Of a DNA stretch of 51,925 bases, positions 8,199-16,578 are shown piece after piece. Position numbers and translations under genes: made by a program. The DNA is from Candidatus Blautia merdavium (GTDB lineage: Bacteria; Bacillota; Clostridia; Lachnospirales; Lachnospiraceae): contig DWVZ01000127.1 of the NCBI GenBank assembly GCA_019119975.1, forward strand, positions 1 to 51,925, in the 5' to 3' direction. The notes under the pieces were generated by a model. That model worked only from the letters and a program-made list of their open reading frames with translations, ran no database searches and was not told the origin of the DNA. Numbering within the stretch: position 1 is the stretch's first letter; the number at the start of each line of letters is the position of its first letter.

Positions 8199-9788
8199 TT
8201 ACGTCCGGGCGAAGACCAGTACGTCTTCTGCCTGGATCCTGGTATTGCCGTTGGGGATGATGGTGCTGTCCCCTCTTTTGATCATGATGATCAGGAAATG
8301 ATTATCCTTGGGAAGATCCTTCAGCAGTTTTCCATTCAGTCTGTGATTCTTCGATACCACAGATTCATGGAGCGTCAGATTGCTGCGGTCAGTAAATTCC
8401 GGAGCTGCAAGGACCAGCAGGTCTCCTTCCTGAAGAAGGGTGTCGCCGGAGGGAAGCAGTGTCTGTTCTCTGCGCAGCAGGAGCACAGCCAGCAGCTCTT
8501 TGGGAAGGGTCAGATTCTTTAACTGCTTGCCAGTATAGGGATGATCCCTGGAAATATGGACCTTTACAAAAGCCACATCCGATTCTTCCTGATAATCGTT
8601 GAAGGTTTTCAGTACGTCTGTATTGGGATCGATCATATCCAGCTTTCTGGAGACCAAGGGCAGCAAAGTCCCCTGGAACGAAAGAGAGAGAAGGACGATG
8701 ACAAACACCAGGTTAAACAGATTATAGGAAACGGAAACTCCTTCCAGGACCACATAGATGGAAAATACAATGGATGCCACGCCGCGCAGCCCTGCAAAAG
8801 AAACCAGACCGATCTGCCTTAGGGATACCCGGAAGGGCAGCAGGACCGCGGCTACAGAAAGCGGACGGGCAGCAAAGGTAAGAACGAGGGTGATCATAAG
8901 CGCTGGAAGGAATACTTGCGGCAGATTGGACGGCGTTACCAGCAGCCCCAGGAGGAAGAAAATCGCCATCTGGGAAACTTCTGTCAGCACATCAAAAAAG
9001 TGGACCATTGCCCGCTTTTCCGGCAGATAGTGGTTTCCAAGAAAAATACCGCAGAAATAAACACTTAAGTAGCCGTTTCCTCCCAGGACAGCGGGGAGCG
9101 CGTAAGCGATCAGGGCTGTGGAGAAGAGGAAGATCGTTCTTCCGGGAGAGGAAAGACCGCTGTAATGATTGAGAAAAAATTCTGCCAGCCAGCCGATCAG
9201 GATACCCCCGGCAATGCCCAGGGCAAGCTGCAGGAACAGGGTCATGGGAACGGAGACATCTCTTCCGGTCATGACTGCCACCAAAAGGATGGTCAGCATA
9301 TAAGATACCGGGTCGTTGGAACCGGATTCCAGCTCCAGCATGGAGTCGGTATGATTCTTCAGCGCCAGCTTCTGGGAACGCAGTACGCTGAAGACCGACG
9401 CAGCGTCTGTGGAAGAAATCACAGAGCCGATCAGAAAGCTGGGCAGCCAGTCAAGACCAAAGACTCCGTGGACAAAGACACCTACCAAAGCAGCTGTCAG
9501 TACGACACCAATGGTGGAAAGCAGAAAAGCAGGCGCAGCGACAGGGCGCGCAGCCTTAAGATTGGTGCCGAATCCGCCGTAAAACATAATAAACACCAGA
9601 CAGGTGGAGCAGATGGTCTCCGAAAGGCTGTAGTCGTCAAAAGGAATCCGCAGAAGCCCGTCCACGCCAAAGCACATACCCAGCAAAAGGAAAAAGATCA
9701 GGGAGGGGACAGGGATCTTATCGGTAAAACGGTTCATAAAAAGGCACAGAATGATAACAATGCCCGAAAACAGTAAAAAGTGAGTCAA
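8199..9788 (-). CDS. CPA1-type K+(Na+)/H+ antiporter with C-terminal RCK_C domains
   Basis: Membrane cation/proton exchanger of the NhaP2/CvrA type. The N-terminal about 380 residues hold roughly twelve hydrophobic helices, with the signature SVISSTDAASVFSVLR and LELESGSNDPVSYML carrying the ion-binding Asp residues. The remaining part is cytosolic with two RCK_C/TrkA_C-like stretches (each ending near GDLLVLA or AEDVLVFA), suggesting gating by a bound nucleotide or ion. I place the start at TTG 9788 (529 residues): TAGGAGGT lies 7 bp upstream of it, whereas the longest frame starts at GTG 9851 with no ribosome site. It converges on tRNA-Leu and diverges from the patatin gene. Confidence 0.88.
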   Translation of the reverse strand: MTHFLLFSGIVIILCLFMNRFTDKIPVPSLIFFLLLGMCFGVDGLLRIPFDDYSLSETICSTCLVFIMFYGGFGTNLKAARPVAAPAFLLSTIGVVLTAALVGVFVHGVFGLDWLPSFLIGSVISSTDAASVFSVLRSQKLALKNHTDSMLELESGSNDPVSYMLTILLVAVMTGRDVSVPMTLFLQLALGIAGGILIGWLAEFFLNHYSGLSSPGRTIFLFSTALIAYALPAVLGGNGYLSVYFCGIFLGNHYLPEKRAMVHFFDVLTEVSQMAIFFLLGLLVTPSNLPQVFLPALMITLVLTFAARPLSVAAVLLPFRVSLRQIGLVSFAGLRGVASIVFSIYVVLEGVSVSYNLFNLVFVIVLLSLSFQGTLLPLVSRKLDMIDPNTDVLKTFNDYQEESDVAFVKVHISRDHPYTGKQLKNLTLPKELLAVLLLRREQTLLPSGDTLLQEGDLLVLAAPEFTDRSNLTLHESVVSKNHRLNGKLLKDLPKDNHFLIIMIKRGDSTIIPNGNTRIQAEDVLVFART

Positions 9789-9925
9789 GTGAGTACCTCC
9801 TAACAAATTATGTTGATGAAAAAAGTTTATCATAGTTTCTATTGGTGACACAAGGAAATTTCAAAGAGTTCAAAGAGTTTTCCTATAGTTTTCAAGGATT
9901 TAACTTTTGCGCAAAAAGAAATTGT

Positions 9926-9933
9926 GCTAAAAT
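9926..9933 (+). promoter_or_regulatory. Extended -10 promoter of the patatin-like gene
   Basis: TGC followed by TAAAAT (9928-9933) forms an extended -10 element; the hexamer 17 bp upstream (TTTTGC) is a poor -35. The 194 bp between the divergent starts otherwise contains the leader of the antiporter. Confidence 0.4.
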
Positions 9934-9982
9934 AGTACTAATTGAAGTGAGAAATGGAAGTCAGAAGAAGGGAGTCGTTAGA

Positions 9983-10846
9983 ATGACAGATACGTGTAAG
10001 ACCGGACTTGTTTTGGAAGGAGGCGGCATGCGGGGCGTATTTACTGCCGGAGTGCTGGACTTCTTTTTGGATAAAGAAATTTCCTTTGATACCTGTATGG
10101 GAGTTTCTGCCGGCTCCTGCCATGCGTGCAGCTATCTTTCCCGTCAGAGAGGGCGCGCCTATGCGGTGAGCGTGGACTATTTGGAGGATGAAAGATACTG
10201 CAGTTTAAAAAGCCTGATTAAGACAGGAGATCTGTTCGGCGCGGATATGTGCTATAAGAAGATTCCGGATGAGCTGCTGCCTTACGATTATCCGGCTTAT
10301 GACAGGAATCCCACAGATTTCTACGCAGTGGTGACCAACTGCAGGACCGGGAAGGCAGAATATAAGAAGATAGGAGATATGCACAAAGGCATTTATTATG
10401 TGCGGGCATCCAGCTCCCTGCCTCTTCTTTCCAGGACTTTGTGGATCCAGGGACAGCCTTACCTGGACGGAGGGATCTCGGATTCCATTCCCATTAAAAA
10501 GTCCCAGGAGCTGGGAAATCAAAAGAATGTGGTGGTGCTCACCAGAGACCGGAATTACCGTAAGGGACCCAATCAGGCAATGCCCCTGATCCGGCTGCGC
10601 TACCAGAGAGAATTTCCCAGGCTGGTAGAAAAGATGCGGGACCGCCATTTGTATTACAATGAAACCCTGGACTATCTCTGGGAACAGGAGAAAAAAGGAA
10701 CCGTGCTGGTGATCTGTCCGGATAAGCCGGTGGAGATCGGCAGGATTGAAAAGGATAAAGAAAAGCTGGAAAAACTATACCAGGAAGGCTATCATACAGC
10801 CGAACAGCAGTATGAACAGCTGAGAGAGTTTCTGAACCTTTCCTGA
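9983..10846 (+). CDS. Patatin-like phospholipase
   Basis: Ser-Asp dyad hydrolase of the patatin family (YjjU-like), expected to cleave acyl esters of lipids; the natural substrate is unknown. The 287 residues open with the oxyanion-hole motif LEGGGMRGVFTAGVLD (residues 11-26), the nucleophile motif GVSAGS (GxSxG, about residues 40-45), and the dyad Asp in LDGGISDSIP (about residues 161-170). There is no signal peptide or membrane helix. The frame is open further upstream, but ATG 9983 is preceded by AGAAGAAGGGA and the residues before it show no family similarity. A ppx-type gene follows 69 bp later. Confidence 0.9.
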   Translation: MTDTCKTGLVLEGGGMRGVFTAGVLDFFLDKEISFDTCMGVSAGSCHACSYLSRQRGRAYAVSVDYLEDERYCSLKSLIKTGDLFGADMCYKKIPDELLPYDYPAYDRNPTDFYAVVTNCRTGKAEYKKIGDMHKGIYYVRASSSLPLLSRTLWIQGQPYLDGGISDSIPIKKSQELGNQKNVVVLTRDRNYRKGPNQAMPLIRLRYQREFPRLVEKMRDRHLYYNETLDYLWEQEKKGTVLVICPDKPVEIGRIEKDKEKLEKLYQEGYHTAEQQYEQLREFLNLS

Positions 10847-10915
10847 ACAGGAAGATCATGCCTGACCGTCAGGAAAACCATACAGGAAAGAGAAAAGAAG
10901 GGAGAACCAAGGAAG

Positions 10916-12454
10916 ATGAAAACATTTGCTGCCATTGATGTGGGCTCTTACAGTGTCTGCATGAATATTTATGAAATTTCTCCCAGGGTGGGGATACGCA
11001 GTATTGATGAGATCAGGAGCCGCATGGATATCGGAAGAGATACTTACGGCAGAGGGAAGATCGCCTATGAAACAGCAGAGGAGCTGTGCAGAGTCCTGAA
11101 AAATTTTGCAGAGATCATGAAAGAATACCAGGTCAGCGATTACCGCGCCTGTGCCACCAGCACCCTCCGGGAAGCGGAGAACGTGTGGATCGTCCTGGAG
11201 CAGGTCTATCAAAAGACCGGGATCCGGGTGGAGATCCTCAGCAATTCGGAGCAGCGGTTTTACGGATATAAATCCATTGCGGCAAAAGAGACATCCTTTG
11301 CCAAGATGATCCAGAAGGGGACGGCAGTCATTGAGATCGGCGGCGGCAACGTACAGATTTCCCTGTTTGATAAGGACGCCCTTGTGACCACACAGAATTT
11401 CCGGCTGGGCAGCCTGAGGATCCAGGAACTGCTCCAGTCTGTGGAGAGAGAAACTGTACACTATGAGAAAATGGTGGAAGAGCTGGTCCACAGCCAGATC
11501 CTGGGATTTAAAAAGCTGCATTTAAAGGACCGCAAGATTGACAACATCATTCTTCTGGGGGATATTTTCCTGGACAGGCTCTTTGAAAAGAAAGACAGCA
11601 TGAAGGAAAGCAGGATCATTGACCTTGACGCCTTTTTGGAAGGCTATGATAAGATCGTCCGCCGTTCCGCGGATGAAGTATCGGTATCCCTGGGCGTATC
11701 CCTGGATTATGCCCAGATCATGGTGCCGGCGCTGATCATTTACCGGGTCTTTATCGAGGAACTGGGAGCACAGACCATGTGGCTTCCAGGAACGCAGTTA
11801 AACGACGGAATTTCTTATGACTATGCGGAAAAGCATAAACTGATCAAGAGCAAGCATAATTTTGAAAATGATATCCTGATTTCAGCGAAAAACATTGCAA
11901 AGCGTTACATGAGCAGTAAGAACCATACCCAGGCAGTGATGAAAAATGCCCTTGCTATCTTTGACGGCATGAAGAAGGTACACGGGATGGGAGCCAGGGA
12001 ACGGCTCCTTCTGCAGATCGCGGTGATCCTCCATGACTGCGGAAATTATATCAGTCTGAGCAATGCGTCGGAATGCGCTTATGAGATTATCATGTCCACG
12101 GAGATCATCGGGCTTTCCCATGGGGAGCGGGAGCTGATCGCCCATGTGGTAAAATACATTAAGCAGCCCTTTGAATATTACCGGGAAGCGGACTCCAAGG
12201 CACAGATCGACCGGAATGATTTCATGACTGCTGCCAAGATGACTGCCATCATCCGGGTGGCAAATGTGCTGGACCGCAGCCATAAACAGAAGGTGGAGGA
12301 GATCAAGGCAGCGGTAAAAGACCGGGAGCTGGTCATGACCGTGGAGGCGAAAGAGGATATGACACTGGAACAGGGACTTTTGGAAGAGCCTGCGGACTTC
12401 TTTGAGGAGATCTTCAGTCTCCGTCCCCAGCTGAAAAGGCGCAAGAAGAAATAG
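10916..12454 (+). CDS. Ppx/GppA phosphatase with C-terminal HD domain (exopolyphosphatase)
   Basis: Removes terminal phosphate from polyphosphate, or the gamma-phosphate of pppGpp, in the cytosol. The N-terminal sugar-kinase/actin-like fold is shown by AAIDVGSYSVCMNIYEI (residues 4-20), YRACATSTLREAEN and AVIEIGGGNVQISLF (phosphate-binding loop near 140). A C-terminal HD-type helical domain follows from about residue 310, with ILHDCGNYIS near 377-386. The 512 residues match full-length two-domain Ppx. It ends 14 bp before ppk1 with the ribosome site AGGAGG between, a typical synthesis-plus-degradation polyphosphate operon. Confidence 0.88.
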   Translation: MKTFAAIDVGSYSVCMNIYEISPRVGIRSIDEIRSRMDIGRDTYGRGKIAYETAEELCRVLKNFAEIMKEYQVSDYRACATSTLREAENVWIVLEQVYQKTGIRVEILSNSEQRFYGYKSIAAKETSFAKMIQKGTAVIEIGGGNVQISLFDKDALVTTQNFRLGSLRIQELLQSVERETVHYEKMVEELVHSQILGFKKLHLKDRKIDNIILLGDIFLDRLFEKKDSMKESRIIDLDAFLEGYDKIVRRSADEVSVSLGVSLDYAQIMVPALIIYRVFIEELGAQTMWLPGTQLNDGISYDYAEKHKLIKSKHNFENDILISAKNIAKRYMSSKNHTQAVMKNALAIFDGMKKVHGMGARERLLLQIAVILHDCGNYISLSNASECAYEIIMSTEIIGLSHGERELIAHVVKYIKQPFEYYREADSKAQIDRNDFMTAAKMTAIIRVANVLDRSHKQKVEEIKAAVKDRELVMTVEAKEDMTLEQGLLEEPADFFEEIFSLRPQLKRRKKK

Positions 12455-12468
12455 GAGGAGTAAGTATT

Positions 12469-14607
12469 ATGGATTTGAAAGCATATACAAAACCGGAATA
12501 TTACCGAAACAGGGAATTAAGCTGGCTGGGTTTTAATGAGCGTGTGCTCTCAGAGGCGAGAGATAAGAGTCTGCCGCTTTTTGAAAGACTGAAATTTTTA
12601 AGCATCACCGCCTCCAATCTGGATGAGTTTTTCATGATCCGTGTGGCATCTTTAAAGGATATGGTCCATGCAAAATATACCAAGCCGGATATTTCCGGGC
12701 TTTCCCCGAAAGAACAGTTAAAGGCGCTGGCGCCCCAGATCCGGGACTTTATCCAGGCGCAGTACAGTACCTACAACCGCTCTCTTCTGCCGGGACTGAA
12801 AAAAGCCGGAGTGACCGTGGTGGAAAAGCATGAAGACCTGAACAAAGAGCAAAAGCAATTTGTGGACCAGTATTTTGAGGAGACCATTTATCCGGTACTG
12901 ACTCCCATGGCGATGGACAGCGCCAGACCCTTTCCTTTGGTCAGGAATAAAACGCTGAACATCGGCGCGCTGATTGCGAAAAAGAATAAAAAAGACAAGG
13001 AAGAACTGGAATTTGCCACCGTACAGGTGCCCTCTGTGCTTCCCAGGATCGTGGAGATTCCTGCGGGAAAAGAAAATAAGACGGCAGTGATCCTTTTAGA
13101 GGAGATTATTGAGAGAAATATCGGAAAATTATTTCTGAGCAACCAGGTGGTATGCGCCTGCCCGTACCGGATCATCCGCAACGCGGATCTGACCATTGAT
13201 GAAGATGAGGCGGCAGATCTGCTTAACGAGATCCAGAAACAGTTAAAGAAACGCCAGTGGGGAGAAGTAATCCGCCTGGATGTGGAAGAGCGGATGGACG
13301 ACAGGCTTTTGAAAATCCTGAAGACCGAGTTCGATATGAAGGAAGAAGATGTGTTTGCCATCAATGGTCCTCTGGATCTGACCTTCCTGATGAAAATGTA
13401 CGGTCTGGAAGGCTATGAGGAGCATAAATATAAGCCGTATGTGCCGGCTCCTGTACCGGAGATGATGACGGAGGAGGATATTTTTACCCAGATCCGCAGA
13501 CAGGACATTCTGCTGCATCATCCCTACATGACCTTCCAGCCGGTGGTGGATTTTGTCCGTCAGGCTTCCAGGGATCCGGAGGTCCTTGCCATTAAGCAGA
13601 CCCTGTACCGGGTCAGCGGCAATTCCCCCATCATCGCGGCGCTGGCGCAGGCTGCGGAGAATGGGAAACAGGTGACGGTTCTGGTGGAATTAAAAGCGAG
13701 ATTTGACGAAGAGAACAACATCGTGTGGGCGAAAAAGCTGGAAAAGGCGGGCTGTCATGTGATCTACGGTCTGCTGGGGCTGAAGACCCACAGCAAGATC
13801 ACGCTGGTGGTCCGGAAAGAGGAAGAAGGCATCCGCAGGTATGTCCATCTGGGAACCGGAAATTACAACGATTCCACGGCAAAACTGTATACAGACTGCG
13901 GGATCCTGACCTGCTCTGCCCAGATCGGGGAGGACGCCACAGCGGTCTTTAATATGCTTTCCGGATATTCGGAGCCAAGAAGCTGGAACAAACTGGCAGT
14001 GGCGCCCATCTGGCTGAGAGATAAGTTCCTCCATCTGATCGAGATGGAGCGCAGAAGAGCGGAGGAAGGCAGGCAGGCGCGCATTGTTGCCAAGATGAAT
14101 TCTCTGTGCGACCGGGATATCATTGCGGCTCTGTACGCTGCCAGTGCATCCGGGGTGAAGATCGACCTGATCATCCGGGGTATCTGCTGCCTGAAAACAG
14201 GGATCCCGGGAATCAGTGAAAATATCACGGTGCGCTCCATTGTAGGAAATTTCCTAGAGCACAGCAGAATCTTCTATTTCTATAATGACGGCAATGAGAG
14301 ACTCTTCATGGGCAGTGCGGACTGGATGCCCAGAAATCTGGATAAGCGAGTGGAGATTGTCTTCCCTGTAGAGGATGAGAGACTGAAAGAACAGGTGAAA
14401 CACATCCTTCATATGCAGCTGACCGATAATGTAAAGGCACATATCCTACAGCCGGACGGCAGTTACGAGAAAATAGACAAGAGAGGAAAGCAGCTTCTGA
14501 ACTCTCAGGAATATTTCTGTCAGGAAGCGTGGGAAAAGGCGCAGAAGCCCCACAATCCTGTGCGGGACCGGATCTTTATCCCGGCAGAAGCGCCGGAAGA
14601 TCTGTAA
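12469..14607 (+). CDS. ppk1: Polyphosphate kinase 1
   Basis: Reversibly polymerises the gamma-phosphate of ATP into polyphosphate at the inner membrane face. All four PPK1 regions are visible in 712 residues: NRELSWLGFNERVL at the N-terminus, the head domain with YPVLTPMAMD and PFPLVRNKTLN, and two PLD-like catalytic domains. The first includes LKTHSKITLVVR with the expected autophosphorylated His and HLGTGNYND; the second includes YFYNDGNERLFMGSADWMPRNLDKR. AGGAGG is 8 bp from the ATG. The 3' hairpin at 14653-14686 probably ends the operon. Confidence 0.96.
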   Translation: MDLKAYTKPEYYRNRELSWLGFNERVLSEARDKSLPLFERLKFLSITASNLDEFFMIRVASLKDMVHAKYTKPDISGLSPKEQLKALAPQIRDFIQAQYSTYNRSLLPGLKKAGVTVVEKHEDLNKEQKQFVDQYFEETIYPVLTPMAMDSARPFPLVRNKTLNIGALIAKKNKKDKEELEFATVQVPSVLPRIVEIPAGKENKTAVILLEEIIERNIGKLFLSNQVVCACPYRIIRNADLTIDEDEAADLLNEIQKQLKKRQWGEVIRLDVEERMDDRLLKILKTEFDMKEEDVFAINGPLDLTFLMKMYGLEGYEEHKYKPYVPAPVPEMMTEEDIFTQIRRQDILLHHPYMTFQPVVDFVRQASRDPEVLAIKQTLYRVSGNSPIIAALAQAAENGKQVTVLVELKARFDEENNIVWAKKLEKAGCHVIYGLLGLKTHSKITLVVRKEEEGIRRYVHLGTGNYNDSTAKLYTDCGILTCSAQIGEDATAVFNMLSGYSEPRSWNKLAVAPIWLRDKFLHLIEMERRRAEEGRQARIVAKMNSLCDRDIIAALYAASASGVKIDLIIRGICCLKTGIPGISENITVRSIVGNFLEHSRIFYFYNDGNERLFMGSADWMPRNLDKRVEIVFPVEDERLKEQVKHILHMQLTDNVKAHILQPDGSYEKIDKRGKQLLNSQEYFCQEAWEKAQKPHNPVRDRIFIPAEAPEDL

Positions 14608-14652
14608 AGGATGTAAAAGAAGGCAGACGGATTACAAGAAAAAAAGACAGGA

Positions 14653-14686
14653 AGAAGGGACAGTCCATGCGAGGGCTGTCCCTTCT
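14653..14686. terminator. Hairpin between convergent ppk1 and PHP genes
   Basis: AGAAGGGACAG (14653-14663) and CTGTCCCTTCT (14676-14686) form a perfect 11 bp stem with a 12-base loop. On the plus strand there is no T-run; on the minus strand a T-run begins 8 bases after the stem, so it may serve mainly the PHP gene. Confidence 0.6.
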
Positions 14687-14789
14687 ATGTCATAAAACCG
14701 CGTTCGGGAAACCGTCTTTGCCAGCGCTGCTCTTGGTAAGGACTGCTCTTTGCAGCAGGAAGGGGCGGCTGTCCAGCCTGCGCAGATCC

Positions 14790-15629
14790 TTATCGATCCC
14801 TCAGATTGGTAAGGATCTCCATAGGAATACACAGATTTCCAAGACCAGTGCCCAGGGAGATGTCAGGCTTATTGGAGCCGTGGAAATCGCTGCCGCCGGA
14901 GGGCTTGAGCCCGTGGCGCCGTGCCAGCCGGGTCATGGCAGCTTCATCCGAAGGGCGATAGGTGGAATAGAGCGTTTCCATAGCGTCCAGACCCGCATGC
15001 TTTAGTTCTGCCGTAAGGCTTTCCAGACGGTCTGCGCCAAAGCGGCAGAGCGCCGGGTGGGCGAATACGGCAATGCCTCCGGTCTCTTTGATCAGCCGGA
15101 CTGCCTGAAAGGGAGTAACCTTTTCTCTGGGAACATAGCATCTGGCGTGGTCCCCCAGATACCGGTCAAAAGCCTCCCTTACAGAACCTACAAAGTGATG
15201 GTCCAGCAGAAAGCGGGCAAAATGCGCCCGGGTCCAGACGCTGCCGGGAAAGGCTTCCTCCATGGCTGCCCCGGTGATGGGAATCCCTTCTTTCTGCAGA
15301 AGCGCCAGGATCTTTTCGTTCCGCTCATCTCGGGAAGCCTGGAAACGGCTAAGAGTCTCCTGGAACCAGACGTTTTCAAAATCCAGGTCCAGCCCTACGA
15401 TGTGGACGTCTTTTCCCAGCCAGGTGGTGGAAAGCTCAATGCCGGGAATGACTTCCAGGGCAGTGCCTTTGGCTGCCTGCAAAGCTTCCGGAATGCCGGC
15501 AGTGGTATCATGGTCGGTCAGGGCAAAGGCGGACAGACCTTTTTTGAGGGCGCAGTCTACCAGCTGAGAGGGAGTCAGGGTGCCGTCGGAGGCAGTGGAA
15601 TGGACGTGGAGATCAACATAGTTTTTCAT
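14790..15629 (-). CDS. PHP-domain phosphoesterase (TrpH/YciV-like)
   Basis: A metal-dependent phosphoesterase; E. coli relatives act on 3',5'-nucleoside bisphosphates and short RNA 5' ends, so a related nucleotide role is plausible. The 279 residues contain the PHP metal motifs DLHVHSTASDGTL (residues 5-17), LTDHDTTAGI (37-46), IPGIELST (60s), IAVFAHPAL, and the C-terminal GGSDFHG. The ATG is preceded by TCAGGAGGAC. It follows the terminator of the upstream tRNA-Glu, and I see no clear promoter of its own, so readthrough is possible. Confidence 0.9.
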   Translation of the reverse strand: MKNYVDLHVHSTASDGTLTPSQLVDCALKKGLSAFALTDHDTTAGIPEALQAAKGTALEVIPGIELSTTWLGKDVHIVGLDLDFENVWFQETLSRFQASRDERNEKILALLQKEGIPITGAAMEEAFPGSVWTRAHFARFLLDHHFVGSVREAFDRYLGDHARCYVPREKVTPFQAVRLIKETGGIAVFAHPALCRFGADRLESLTAELKHAGLDAMETLYSTYRPSDEAAMTRLARRHGLKPSGGSDFHGSNKPDISLGTGLGNLCIPMEILTNLRDR

Positions 15630-15674
15630 GGAAAGTCCTCCTGAAAAGAAATGAAAAATTTTGCTGTAAAACAG

Positions 15675-15706
15675 AAAAAAGGAAATACTTAAAACTAAGT
15701 ATTTCC
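15675..15706 (-). terminator. Terminator of tRNA-Glu
   Basis: On the minus strand GGAAATACTTA (15706-15696) pairs with TAAGTATTTCC (15691-15681) across a four-base loop, followed by six T. Confidence 0.85.
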
Positions 15707-15712
15707 TGAAAG

Positions 15713-15784
15713 CAGTTCGTACGGGAATCGAACCCGTGTTTCCGCCGTGAGAGGGCGGCGTCTTAACCGCTTGACCAACGAACC
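15713..15784 (-). tRNA. tRNA-Glu (anticodon CTC)
   Basis: On the minus strand GGTTCGT pairs with ACGAACT (one G-U) as acceptor. The anticodon arm is CCGCC-CTCTCAC-GGCGG with anticodon CTC. The T arm ACGGG-TTCGATT-CCCGT is canonical. The length is 72 bases without CCA and the discriminator is G. Confidence 0.93.
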
Positions 15785-15794
15785 GTGCTCAATT

Positions 15795-15823
15795 ATAATA
15801 CAACACAATCTGATAAAATGCAA
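15795..15823 (-). promoter_or_regulatory. Promoter of tRNA-Glu
   Basis: On the minus strand TTGCAT (15823-15818), 17 bp, TATTAT (15800-15795). The tRNA begins 11 bp downstream. Confidence 0.65.
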
Positions 15824-15859
15824 GTGTTTTTTTGAAAAAATTATCAAAAATTTTTCTGC

Positions 15860-15888
15860 TTGATAAATCGAACATACATTCGTATTAT
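15860..15888 (+). promoter_or_regulatory. Promoter with a LexA-like box in its spacer, upstream of the topoisomerase cluster
   Basis: TTGATA (15860-15865), 17 bp, TATTAT (15883-15888). The spacer contains CGAACATACATTCG (15869-15882), which fits the Gram-positive LexA consensus CGAACRNRYGTTYC at 12 of 14 positions. The first downstream gene is PAP2, followed by the type IIA topoisomerase pair. Confidence 0.5.
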
Positions 15889-15943
15889 GAAAAGGAACAG
15901 ACTCAGGAATGCCGGACAGAAAAAGAATCGATAGAAAAAAGAT

Positions 15944-15972
15944 TTGAAAATTAAGAGAAAATGAGCTATGAT
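15944..15972 (+). promoter_or_regulatory. Second promoter of the PAP2-topoisomerase cluster
   Basis: TTGAAA (15944-15949), 17 bp, TATGAT (15967-15972). It lies 54 bp before the PAP2 start and would give a short leader independent of the LexA-like site. Confidence 0.65.
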
Positions 15973-15980
15973 AAGTAATA

Positions 15981-16004
15981 CTGTCCGGCAAGAGCCGGAT
16001 ACAG
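15981..16004 (+). repeat. Hairpin in the PAP2 leader
   Basis: CTGTCCGGC (15981-15989) can pair with GCCGGATACAG (15994-16004) with a two-base bulge. The same left arm is also a perfect inverse of GCCGGACAG at 15911-15919, which is only transcribed from the upstream promoter, so two exclusive foldings are possible. Confidence 0.4.
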
Positions 16005-16025
16005 ACAATGAGAAAGGGAAATGCT

Positions 16026-16562
16026 ATGGCGTGGGAATTTACATTTCTTGACTGGCTGCAGGGGTTTCATACCCCGGTACTGACCAGGATTATGGAAGCA
16101 GTGACGTTTCTGGGAGAGGCGGGATGGTTCTGGATCCTTCTGGGCATCGTGCTCTTATGCACCAGAAAGTACCGCTTCTGCGGCGCGGCAATACTGGCGG
16201 CGCTTTTGCTGGACCTGGTCCTGGCGAACATGCTTTTAAAACCTTTGGTAGCCAGGGACCGCCCCTGCTGGATCAACCGGGAGGTGGAGCTTTTGGTAAG
16301 GGTGCCCAGGGATTATTCTTTTCCTTCCGGGCATACCATGGCGTCTTTTGCAGCGGCATCCGCTTTGTTTCTTACCTGGAGGAAGGCAGGGATCTGGGCA
16401 TTGCTTTTGGGCGCGCTGATGGGAATCTCCAGACTATACTTTTACGTGCACTTTCCCACCGATGTGCTGGCTGGAGTGATCCTGGGGATTTTCTGCGGGG
16501 CGGCAGGCGTATGGATCATGAAAAAGACGCGGCAGACAAAACTAGGCAACAAATATCTATAA
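16026..16562 (+). CDS. PAP2-family membrane phosphatase
   Basis: A phosphatidic-acid phosphatase-type enzyme with its active site on the outer face, of the kind that dephosphorylates lipid carriers such as undecaprenyl diphosphate. The 178 residues contain all three signature parts: KPLVARDRP (KxxxxxxRP), PSGH, and SRLYFYVHFPTD (SRxxxxxHxxxD). Several hydrophobic helices separate them. I chose ATG 16026 because GAAAGGGA ends 7 bp upstream; ATG 16008 in the same frame lacks a ribosome site. The 16 bp gap to the topoisomerase B gene suggests cotranscription. Confidence 0.9.
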   Translation: MAWEFTFLDWLQGFHTPVLTRIMEAVTFLGEAGWFWILLGIVLLCTRKYRFCGAAILAALLLDLVLANMLLKPLVARDRPCWINREVELLVRVPRDYSFPSGHTMASFAAASALFLTWRKAGIWALLLGALMGISRLYFYVHFPTDVLAGVILGIFCGAAGVWIMKKTRQTKLGNKYL

Positions 16563-16578
16563 GGAAGGATTTCAGGCA

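Noticed and set aside
7989-8522. Plus-strand open frame of 177 codons starting near tRNA-Leu
   Set aside because: It reads through the tRNA and its terminator and then antisense to the antiporter gene.
9165-9776. Plus-strand frame of 203 codons
   Set aside because: Antisense shadow of the antiporter; composition is low-complexity and no ribosome site is present.
9789-9851. Longer antiporter start at GTG 9851
   Set aside because: No ribosome site precedes it, whereas TAGGAGGT lies 7 bp before TTG 9788.
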